DNA of 64,000 nucleotides from Symsagittifera roscoffensis. Its lineage: Eukaryota; Xenacoelomorpha; Acoela; Convolutidae. This document shows, piece by piece, positions 1 through 9,238 of this stretch. The stretch spans positions 57,988,129-58,052,128 of the forward strand of contig NC_087062.1 in the NCBI RefSeq assembly GCF_963678635.1. The letters are read 5' to 3'. Both the position numbers and the translations under genes were made by a program. Position 1 is the first letter of the stretch; each line of letters starts with the position of its first letter. The notes under the pieces were generated by a model. It worked only from the letters and a program-made list of their open reading frames with translations, was not told where the DNA came from and made no database searches.

Positions 1-840
1 AATTAATGCGGTAACTAGTACGGAAGATGAAATACAAAGGCCTAAAACGCAAACAACCCCGAAGAAGCCCGAAAAGACAGAGCGCAGAAGAGAATGTGCC
101 GTTTTTGCTGGGGGCAAGATTACATCCAGGACGACTTGACGGGGTTTGATCAAGAGGTCTCCGGACATTTTGTTGACGTGCTGGATAGGCTGAGGCGCAT
201 TATTGAGCATTCGTCAGGAATCTCAACATTAACAGATGCAGCAGGAAACGTTATTGACGGATTTCGACTACAATTGCTATATCAAGGCCTGGAAGCCAGA
301 TTACGGAATATTCGTCCAGCCCGAATTTGCGTAAATTTGTCGATGTTGCCGATATTCGAAAAAAAATTAAAACCAGTACATTCATAGATCAGGCTGGGAG
401 AGAGTTAATGTTATGAATTGGAGCGAGCAATTCGAGCCCTACAATAGCGGCGGCTAGAAGATTCAAGATTAGTAACCCAATTAAGTCGGACGAAAAACGA
501 AGCGCCAGTAAAGAGGAAAAGCCAAAGGCTGCTGAACCAGTAAAGAGGAAAGGCGAATCAGTTGCGATTTCAATACAACCAGAGGATTCGGGTGCTCGCC
601 AACAGGAGCATACACGATGTGTGTTACCAGCGGACGAGAGGGATGGTGAGAACGCTAAAGAGCCAGTGGTTGTGATGCAAGGGACAGCTGACATCAACGC
701 GAGATTCTAGCGGCCAATTTGCTACCGACGATTTGGACATCATGGATGAATTGTCGACCATTAGTATGACCAAAAATGACCATCGGCAGATTCTTGAGGA
801 GCTCGAAAACTTATGCTGAAGAGGAGGAGGATAGAGGGAT
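1..840 (+). pseudogene. Broken coding remnant, family not recognised
   Basis: The longest open piece is 94-387 (97 codons). Coding-like sequence continues before and after it in other frames: a Lys/Pro/Thr-rich stretch at about 2-110, a Glu/Lys-rich stretch around 490-705, and an acidic stretch around 720-820. The frame changes several times and stops occur at the joins, so the region reads as a frameshifted pseudogene or as exons of a gene with unmarked introns. It is less AT-rich than the DNA that follows. I see no domain I can name. A gag-like remnant of a retroelement is possible but unproven. Confidence 0.35.
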
Positions 841-2879
841 GGAGATCTAACCTACGGTTAAAGACTATTAACGAATTGTTAAACTGATTTAGTTTAAAGA
901 TGAAGTTGCTATAGGTGCTATGTATAGTTAGTGTCAGTTAGGAAATTTTTCGAAGGGGTAATGTTGTGTAGAGGTCGTACTATAGTTACGTATGTTATTA
1001 CATAATGTCATATGACCATCAAGATTAAAATTAAAGTGAATGTCTTGTTTTCGCACTGCCAGTGTGTTAGCCTTGAGGTTGAACTTAAGTTGATTCTTTT
1101 TTGTACTGTTATTACGTTACCGTATACGAAGTAGTGCATAGGCATACTTCTACAATCCAGACATGCCAATAAAACACAACTAGTTTCAGACACCAACACC
1201 AACAAATCGAGAAAAAAATAGCACAGAGGGTAATTCAGGTATTTTTTACTAGTTCATATACCTTAATCTTGCTTTAGTGATGAAAAGTCAGAATGCTTGC
1301 GTTAAGGTTTTTCAACTAATTCTGCCTCTGAAGCTTAAGTTTTTTGTACGTTTAATTAACATGAACAAATACTTACACTAGCAACTGAACATAGAAAGGA
1401 AACCTTGTCGCGTTTTCCGTCTTGTTGCCACCTAAACAAGAAATAACCTATAATTTTGTCAAAAATCTCGGCGGATCTAGTAATTTCTCAAAAAAAAAAT
1501 TTGGTTGACTACTAAATATTTAGTGTTCCCATTATGCTTAGGATGTATTGAGGCCAAAGACTACCTTAGAAAAATTAAGGGGCTGTTGTCAAAATCTTAA
1601 ATTGAAACCAGAAAGAATACATAACCTCCTCCTAGAACTGTACATACCTATGGATGATTATATGGATTATATATGGATGAGTATAAACATATAATTTACT
1701 GAGTAAGTTCCATTTTGTTCCGACCATTGATTTGTTTGCTTTTTGTGTTCCACGCAAAATCAGGTATCCTAAATACTAATCCGACTGGGTTGAGAGATAT
1801 ATCATTTTAAATCCCTTTTAGTCGTGATTCGAACCACATTTTGAAAAATCCAAAAAGTTAATCCAGTGTTGTGAACAGCCGGTTTGAAATGTTTGACTTT
1901 TTGTCTTAACTCGAGCGAATAAAGCAAGCAAAAATAATAGCAAGCAAATAAAGCAAGCAAAACTTAATTTTAGGCATACAAAACTAATTTTTGGAGTTTT
2001 TTAGCTTCATTTTGGGGACCAAAAACTTCAAAAAGTTCTAACTTTTTCCGTAAATTTTTTTAATAAAGTTTGTCCATTTTGTCTATTTAAGTATGACGGT
2101 CTAATATGCCTGAATTATATTTTTACCTCAGATATGTTCATCACACCAAGCAGAAAAATCTACACTAATTTCGAAAAAAAAATCTAAACAGTAATTTAGA
2201 AAGGAATATGGTCGAAACACTCTGTGCTAATTGCACAGTAACCAGCTATCCTTGTTTGATATTGTAAAGATATGATTTTTGAAGGCTGCTTAAAACATAT
2301 TTGCTGCAAAAATATTCTAAAAAATATGCTGAAAAAAAATTTAACATCACTAGTCTAAATAATCTCAACAAAACTTCACTTAACTGTAGTTGAAGATGGT
2401 AAAGCTGAGCTTTTTTGTTTTGTCCGCAATCCGCAATTTTCATGAGGTAATTAAGAAAAAGCCAGAAAAAAAACAAAAAAAGATTCGCGCAATTTTAGCC
2501 GTTCAATCCGAAATCTGATCGTAAAACTTTCCAGTTTTGAATGTTAAAATCTAATGCTACGAAAATAATTAGATGTATTTTTTTTCTGTCAAACATTTTC
2601 AATGAGGTCAATTGATTTGTTGTTGTCTCATGGAGAAAGGAAGAAAAATGGAAGAATTTTTTTCTAACATTTTTTCACCAAGGAGAAACTTTCACTAATA
2701 ATCTGTCCAGGGCAGCTAATATATACAAAGAAACTAGAAATATGGTAATTTGTAGCACGATTTTTATCAATAAATGTTTTTTATGAAGGTTTTCTTAAGT
2801 TTTTTTGAAATTGGTTTGTTCAAAAATTGAAAGTTTCGAAAACAAAAGATTGCAGCGACTAAATTTGGGGAAATTTTTT
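841..2879. other. AT-rich DNA without recognisable gene
   Basis: Only short open frames occur and none has a recognisable motif. The sequence is rich in A and T runs. I see no clear repeat boundary here. Confidence 0.6.
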
Positions 2880-3640
2880 GAGAAAATTTGCGCGCGTTAC
2901 GATAAAAAAAGGGCATAGTTCAAAATGTTTTTGCAAAAATTTTTTCAAAGGAAATTTTTGTCGAAACACAAAAAAACCGACACAAAAAAATTAAGTAGCG
3001 ATTAAAAGCTAAAAATGTTGCTCGGATTCTTTCGATGTCTGATGCTACTAAAAGCCCAATTTACATACAAAAAAACGCAAAATTTAGCAACAGTTTTGTT
3101 ATTGAAAGTCGGTTTTGCCTCCACAGCAATGTTTTTGGATAAAAAAATATCCAATTTCCGAATATCCACTAACGAACTGCAAATACAGGTCAAATGGATT
3201 GCTTGCACAGCAGCAGAATTATGATATTTGCTGGAGTTAGCAAAAAAAATTGAGAAAATTTGGTCCTTATCGAAATAAGATTGATTAACAATTGATGCAG
3301 AGATGATTAATTTAGACCCAAGGTAGAGCCATTCATGCAACAATACGCGAAAATATGGATATTTCAACAAAATAATCAGCGTACTCATTTAGTCGAATAA
3401 AATGAAAAAAACTTGCACAGGAAACCTGTTCAAGCTCGTAGTGAGACCCCTGGCTCACTGAGTTTGTCTGGCACCAGATGAAAAAAATATCTGAAAAATT
3501 CTACCAATTTCAGAAAAAGATGACAATGGATAAATATTTGGTTTTAATCAATTTTAAGCTGAGTTTAAGCTTACAGGCGTTCATTTTGACGTCTTATCAT
3601 AGCACTGTCCGATTTATGAACTTTAGAATTGGAACAAAAT
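2880..3640 (+). pseudogene. Decayed Tc1/mariner-type transposase
   Basis: The translated fragments align by eye with the better-kept copy at 28305-29300. A segment around 3100-3130 matches its central KV-F-A motif region. The segment around 3350-3375 reads FQQNNQRTH, a decayed form of the FQQDNAP-H signature that carries the second catalytic Asp of Tc1/mariner transposases; here Asp has become Asn. The segment around 3460-3600 matches the C-terminal region after the third acidic residue. There are several stops and frame breaks, so no active protein is expected. The family assignment rests on these short motifs and on the sister copy. Confidence 0.55.
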
Positions 3641-5279
3641 CAATCGAGTAAAATTAAAATTTCACGAACTTAGCTCACCTTTGAAGCTCACCTTATTTGC
3701 CGAAGTTAGACAAAACATCAAAAATTGTACCGGGATTTTTCATGACACTGAAAAATTAAAAATAAATTTTTAACAAAAAATCGTTATTCTCTCGACTTAA
3801 ATGGCCCTAAAGTACCCAACCCATTCCAATGATTCCTTGCAGTACCTGATTTTGCGTGGAAAAAAAAGTAAAACACACGCGAATAGAAAAATCCTCCCAA
3901 TTTTTTGAAGTCGGAACAATTGCGCATTGTTACAATTTTGCTAGAACCCCATTTTTTCATAAACAATTTCAGACTAAATTTCAGCTTTGTTTCTAAATTC
4001 TAAGAAACTGTTTTTCTCCGTGATTGATTTATTAGAGAGGTTGTACGGTTGATCTTTTTTGAGATGATTTTTTTTTTTTCAACTGATTATTCTAGCTTCA
4101 GTCAATTTTTTTTTCAAAATGTTTCACATCGATTATCAATTTTTCTACTCCACTTATTCAAAAAGTGTTCAAGTCTGTTAAAAAATCTGTTACGAACGGT
4201 AGAAAAAGGGCATTTCCTAATGCAAACTAAATTATCATCTGCTTCAAGCCCAAAAAATGACTTTTCCAGAGAGGGTAGTTCAGATCATTTGCAGTTAGTT
4301 GATATAAAACATTTGTTATAGTTCTATAAAAAAATTTTGTCCAAAATTCTCCTTGAAATCAGATTTTTCTAAGAGTAAAAAGTCTTTGCGGTTGTTTTTA
4401 GCCAATACTGTAGCTGACCATTTCGACCAACAATAAGTTCCTACAACAGTCAAATTTTTTCATATACCATTAGCGAATGATCAGATTAAAGTAAATTTCA
4501 ATAACAGATGATGCATAGATGAAAACTTTAGACCAAAGGTAATGACCATCTGAACTAAATTTTTCAAAGCGTGTAAAATTATAAAATTATTTGAGTTTTG
4601 CTGTCACAATGAACAGTTTAAAAGTATTGCTCAGAATGCTACACATTGTATAAAAAAAATTTTCTCCGCTTCTTCGAGAAATAGTTTACTTCAATGCAAA
4701 CACTTAGTACGGATAGTGAAAATGGCTTTTTTACAGCCAAAAAAAACTGTCAATCTACCAAACCAAATTTGGATAACTTCGTTGAGGGCAGCTCTGATCA
4801 TTTGGGTTTGGTCTATCTACAAATTTAGCTTAAATTCTTAAAGAATGTTGTCCAAAATCATTCTGAAAAACAGGCAGTTTAGAGAGAAAAAACCCATTTT
4901 GGGCTTAAGTTTGTCCACTAGTGTATGAAAAAGCTCACATTTCTGTACAAAATTTTTTAATTCAGAAATCCATCTGCTCAATTTGTTATTTTGCGCTTTC
5001 AGTATCGCCCCGTTAAAAGATTGTTTCTGTATTTTTCAGTAGCAACTAGTGAACATGTTTGGATAACTTTTATTTACAATTTGTCATGTTTATAAATCTT
5101 ATTACTCTGCAAAATTATGTTAACGAGGAATGGGCAAAATTGGGAAAACTAATTATAATAGAGGATAAAATTAAGCGCCAGCTGGATTTTTTGAGCAAGT
5201 TTCAATCTTAGAACGAAAAAGTAATTTGGTCATGCGTTGCATGTTTTTTGATCAGAAACTGGTTTGTTTGTTCAACCTC
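3641..5279. repeat. AT-rich flank with Tc1-like end fragments
   Basis: Segments at about 4255-4380 and 4785-4930 resemble each other and a third segment at 29620-29770. All start near a GAGGG(T/C)AG(T/C)TC motif and contain TGTCCAAAAT; the second and third end at TTGTCCACTAGT. These look like 3' ends of related Tc1-like or non-autonomous elements. An open frame of 90 codons at 4049-4321 lies across the first fragment and has no recognisable domain. The rest shows nothing I can name. Confidence 0.4.
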
Positions 5280-6184
5280 TGTAACATTCGTCTACTGTAG
5301 TCACACATGAGGCTTAAGAAAAATAGGCCCTATAACCATTGGCTCAAGAGTCAGGGACACTATCTCTTGTGTTTTTCTACCTCAAATCAGTCGGAGCCAA
5401 TTCGGTTCGCTTGTGACATGAGACTACGACCCGTTACAGCTTAAAGGCTACTACCAAAATATCCCCCCACTCTAGAAATAAGAACGTGCCCATACTTAGG
5501 TCTCTAGATACCCAAAATACATGAACGCCGTTAAAAACCGGGTCGGAACAATCCGTTAAGTTACTTTTTATTGGACAGTGGAACTTTGATCCATTTCAGA
5601 TGGATCAACCTAAAACTCGCCTTACCTCAACATAACAATCATAAAACACACTCTAGAATATTAAATTGAGTACTCACATCGTAGCACGCTCAAGAACTGG
5701 GAGTAATTAAGTCGGTAATCAACTCGAGAATTAAATAATGTAACTAAATGAGTTTAATGTTTATCAGTTTCAATAACAAGGACAAGTTTCAACTCTAGAA
5801 TATAGTTTCTCGTGAACCATTGGGACACTCAAGCTGTCCACCTTTCCACCGAAGGTTCACTCTAGTCCAATTCGAATAACAATCCAGTCGAGCAATGATA
5901 GTCCAGTTCTCGGGAATACGCTTGTCTCTGTTTCAGATGGGACAGCTCTACTCTAGTTTTATTGTGACGAAAATTGCGAATAGCAACCTCCCACTGTTTT
6001 ATCCGGCAACCTTCCCGCGATTGTTACTCGATCGTTCTGATTTCTCTTTTTCGGTTTTCAGTTATCGCGAGAAAATCGTGCATGACAGGCTCCATTCGAA
6101 TTTTTGAAAAATCAAATTTCACTCCAAAATTAAGTGCTCTTGCTTTTCTCAAGGTCAAACTTCCAAATATGACCGACTGGCACA
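5280..6184 (-). repeat. 3' LTR of the giant element
   Basis: It starts TGTAACATTCG and ends GACTGGCACA on the plus strand and is a near-exact direct repeat of 27381-28284. It contains an unusual density of CTCNAG hexamers (CTCAAG, CTCTAG, CTCGAG), about eleven in 905 bp. No obvious coding sequence is present; the open frames inside it are accidental. Confidence 0.93.
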
Positions 6185-6612
6185 TACTCCCCGGACTCAA
6201 GATCGATGTCCTCATCGCGTGATGTCGTCTGCCAGTGAGTCCCAGAAAACCGAGTGTTGCTCAAGGTACAGTGCCAGTGGTCATTTACAGAAGTTTGCAG
6301 CAGACTTAAGCTTATCTACACCCCAAAATTCACGGCCATGTAAAATTTTCACACTATCGCTAAACAGCAATCAAAATCTGCACACACCTGCACCCTTGAA
6401 TTCTCGCTTTTCAAGCCAATTATTTAAAATTTCTTTTGTCCCATTCAATCAGGAAATTGTCATGCAGCATTTTCACTTATATAGTAAATATAGCATATTA
6501 ATAACAATATCTGATTCGTTAAAATTTCTTTTTCGTGAACCCAGGTTTCACCCGGATCCACACTCAAGCCTCCCTTCCCTCTCAAGACTCAAGATCTCTT
6601 CGAACCATCCGC
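6185..6612 (-). other. 3' non-coding tail and candidate polypurine tract
   Basis: This is the stretch between the stop of the last ORF and the 3' LTR. On the sense strand the bases just before the LTR are CCGGGGAGTA, a short purine-rich run at 6185-6194 that could serve as the polypurine tract for plus-strand priming. The run is short, so the call is tentative. No other gene is visible. Confidence 0.4.
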
Positions 6613-8214
6613 TCATTTCGCACTCTTCGCCTTGGAGGTGCCGCACCCTGAAGTACTAGATACGGCAAACTGTCTCAACAGTTCTTCTTCATCATCGGAG
6701 CTAATCACGATCTCCTCCCAAGCCTTCAGCTGTTCATAGGATCGCATCCATTCCCTTTGCTCCTGCAACCTCTTTGCCTGGTTGGGTAGTGCCTTCACCC
6801 TAGATTCCCGGTTCAAACAAAAGGAGTTGTGCAGGCTCAGGCTCACGTTCTTCGCCAAGTCCTCCTCTAGTATCGATTCCCTCGCTTTAGTATTGTCTCT
6901 AGACATTTTACCCACTCTCTTCCATCCTGTCGTGATCGCATTTCGATGGGTTAACAGGGGTCTCTTGAAAGCTTCCGGCCCAATCTCGGCCTGGAACTGT
7001 CGATACTCCTTTTGATGCTTTCTCATGTGATTTTTCGTTGTCATGTATAACCAAGACGTCAGTGTCGCTCGAAACCATGGAAAGTACCTCAAGTGGCTCC
7101 ATACGTGTCTGACTTCCGTTGGTATGGCGAATACTTTGCATGCAGTCTCAAACAACTCGAGTCTCCTGTTGTAGTCTATCGCATATATTGACTCAGCCGT
7201 TGATGTCTTTGCTTCCCGATACTTCGTTATATTCTCCTCTATCCATCTCAGAGCCAGCATCGTACTCACTACTAAGAGCGTCACCTTCTGCCGGTGATCC
7301 GGTAATCCGATCGACCGAATTTCTTCCATATCCCACACCAGGCAAAGGTTCTTGTGATCTGGATACCACACCGTTTGTGCCAAACAGTGGCATGGGCATT
7401 CTCCATGGGTGATCTCAATGCTCCTGAGGTTACGTTCCCCCGAGGCTTCCAAGAGAGGCTCAAGCTCCATCACTTTCTCATGCATCGTGTCGTTCTCTCC
7501 CATGTTTGGAGTACCCCCCACAGGTTTTCCGATCACGTTTTGTCTCTCGTGATCGCTTATGTTCTCACTTTCCAACTTCAAAAGCTCTTCTCCCCAGATT
7601 TTACTCAAGTCATCTCTCAACTCTTTCGGTACTGTCCCTCTGATTTTCCTCAACAACCTGTGCGAGTGATGCGATACCCGAGCCAACCTCACGCACTTGG
7701 GCACTGAGAAGGCCTTGTCCACCAATATTCTCTGGTTGGATGCTTCCACCATCGCCATGTGCAGTGGGTAGTGGCTTCCGCACAAATTGGCCATCATTGA
7801 CCCTATCAGGGATTTTGCGTTCAATGGCAGGCCATAAGCTTCGCTCATGGGAAACCCCATTTCCGCCTCGAGACCAACCTTCCAGCTCCGGATATGTTTT
7901 TGAGTCACCTGCAACACTCCAGGCCATGATTCCACGCTCAACGCCGTCACTAAATGGTGTTCAGACTCTAGCCTCTCCAGTGACTGCAGACTACACATTC
8001 TCGAGAAGAATCCGAGAGCTGTCGCTATGTTCACCGTAGTTCTCGCGTAACACTCCGCCACTATTTGTACTTCACTTTTCTCCCTTTCCGTGATGTCTTC
8101 AAACCAATCAACCAGATCTTCTTTTTGAAAGGACAGTATCCTGACACATGATCGTCCATCGCAGGTGTGCTCTCCACTCCCACACGTAGAATCCAGACAG
8201 CTACCCGTCTCCAT
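6613..8214 (-). CDS. ORF11 of giant element, unassigned 533-aa protein
   Basis: Last ORF before the 3' LTR. I recognise no domain. Residues 1-35 are Cys-rich, the middle is mixed and looks folded, and the C-terminus carries a hydrophobic-acidic patch (VISSDDEEELL, about residues 507-517) that resembles a SUMO-interacting motif followed by a Ser/Gly/Lys tail. It is in the same frame as ORF10 upstream; only a TAG at 8254-8256 and about 39 further bases separate them, so both may be parts of one protein broken by a nonsense change or joined by readthrough. The start at 8214 is simply the first ATG after that stop. The length and even composition argue for real coding sequence. Function unknown. 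Confidence 0.6.
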   Translation of the reverse strand: METGSCLDSTCGSGEHTCDGRSCVRILSFQKEDLVDWFEDITEREKSEVQIVAECYARTTVNIATALGFFSRMCSLQSLERLESEHHLVTALSVESWPGVLQVTQKHIRSWKVGLEAEMGFPMSEAYGLPLNAKSLIGSMMANLCGSHYPLHMAMVEASNQRILVDKAFSVPKCVRLARVSHHSHRLLRKIRGTVPKELRDDLSKIWGEELLKLESENISDHERQNVIGKPVGGTPNMGENDTMHEKVMELEPLLEASGERNLRSIEITHGECPCHCLAQTVWYPDHKNLCLVWDMEEIRSIGLPDHRQKVTLLVVSTMLALRWIEENITKYREAKTSTAESIYAIDYNRRLELFETACKVFAIPTEVRHVWSHLRYFPWFRATLTSWLYMTTKNHMRKHQKEYRQFQAEIGPEAFKRPLLTHRNAITTGWKRVGKMSRDNTKARESILEEDLAKNVSLSLHNSFCLNRESRVKALPNQAKRLQEQREWMRSYEQLKAWEEIVISSDDEEELLRQFAVSSTSGCGTSKAKSAK

Positions 8215-8253
8215 CTTCTTTGCTGACTCGAGATTGTTCGTCTTTTCGCCTGA

Positions 8254-8613
8254 CTACTTCATCTGAGGTAAGATCAGTTTGTGCACCACACTCAACTTTG
8301 CCAGATCTTCATCTTCCGTTGGTGCTAACCTCACCCGCTCGGTGGTCTCCTCGATCAGACTCGCGTGGGGATGTGGGCACCAGGAGGGTCTTAGTAACTT
8401 CCATACCACTCCCAAGTTCGTGATCAACAAGCCATTGCCATCACCCATGTTCACTTCAACTCTCTTGTTCGAGCGCGGTATGCTCACCACCTCCGGTGTT
8501 TTCTCAAGAATCAGACCCAGGCTCGGCCTCTCTTTCTCCACCGCGTCTATTTCCACTATTTTTTCTGTCCAAAACTTCAGCAGCTCCGCTACCTCGTGGT
8601 TTCTTGTGAGCAC
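8254..8613 (-). CDS. ORF10 of giant element, unassigned 119-aa segment
   Basis: Short ORF with no recognised domain. It overlaps ORF9 by 110 bp in another frame and begins with a GTG rather than ATG, so it is unlikely to start translation itself. Coding quality seems to pass from ORF9 to this frame around 8600-8613, where the +1 frame takes over, suggesting a one-base change or recoding. Its stop (TAG, 8254-8256) is followed in frame by ORF11. It is best read as an internal segment of a longer polyprotein. Confidence 0.5.
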   Translation of the reverse strand: MLTRNHEVAELLKFWTEKIVEIDAVEKERPSLGLILEKTPEVVSIPRSNKRVEVNMGDGNGLLITNLGVVWKLLRPSWCPHPHASLIEETTERVRLAPTEDEDLAKLSVVHKLILPQMK

Positions 8614-9214
8614 CTCCAGTTTCTGAGTCTAAGAAGGGGTTGTAGGCTATTCCCATCACTCCCGACACGTATTGGTATTCCCCCTTCTCACTGAGTCTCG
8701 AGTACTGCTCTGGCGAGGCCAGGTTACGGTGAACATCATGTTCTTCTTCGAACTTCTTATTGTAAAACCTCCGTACCTCGTCCAGCTTTCTGTGGTTCTC
8801 TAGGGATAGTCTGGAACCATCTTCCTTTTCTATTCCAGTACTCTGATATACGTTTAAGATGATCGTTGAGACTCTCTTCTCCACGGTTCTACTTCCGCTT
8901 GCTCTTTGGTAGCACGCCAAGATGGTGCTATCAGACATCATTGACATTATCCATCTCAAGAAACATGTGGCATCCTTCCTCCTAGCCAGGCTCAAGCCTG
9001 AATTATCCCTGGCCATGTGCTGCATCAGTGCTTGATACACTTCTAGCTTCCTGCTTCCCAATTTCACCCTGTCATACGAGGTCAGCGTCTCCAACTCTAT
9101 TCCCACCAGACTCCAGGTGAACATCAATTGTCCTGCGGTTCTAACGAAGGGATTCGCCATCAATGGCGGTGCTGATGAGGGGGTCCTCATTGCCTCTTCA
9201 AAATGATCCTTCAA
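8504..9214 (-). CDS. ORF9 of giant element, unassigned 236-aa segment
   Basis: The first about 195 residues look like a folded, mainly helical protein; no family is recognised. The last 40 residues, read over ORF10, become Gly/Lys/Arg-rich and are probably out-of-frame sequence. It is in frame with ORF8, separated only by TAG (9239-9241) and eight sense codons, and its nominal first codon is TTG. It is therefore more likely a downstream piece of the ORF8 protein than an independent gene. A short tract with Arg-Arg-Lys after residue 75 and a Glu-rich helix around residue 170 are visible. Confidence 0.5.
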   Translation of the reverse strand: MKDHFEEAMRTPSSAPPLMANPFVRTAGQLMFTWSLVGIELETLTSYDRVKLGSRKLEVYQALMQHMARDNSGLSLARRKDATCFLRWIMSMMSDSTILACYQRASGSRTVEKRVSTIILNVYQSTGIEKEDGSRLSLENHRKLDEVRRFYNKKFEEEHDVHRNLASPEQYSRLSEKGEYQYVSGVMGIAYNPFLDSETGGAHKKPRGSGAAEVLDRKNSGNRRGGEREAEPGSDS

Positions 9215-9238
9215 TAAGTTCTGCCAGGACCTCTTCAG

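Noticed and set aside
5270-5280. A target-site duplication for the giant element
   Set aside because: Left flank ACCTC and right flank CTCCT share only CTC next to the LTRs; too short to claim.
6219-6659. Plus-strand open frame of 146 codons next to the LTR
   Set aside because: Lies in the 3' tail of the element, has low-complexity Ser/Leu composition and no motif.
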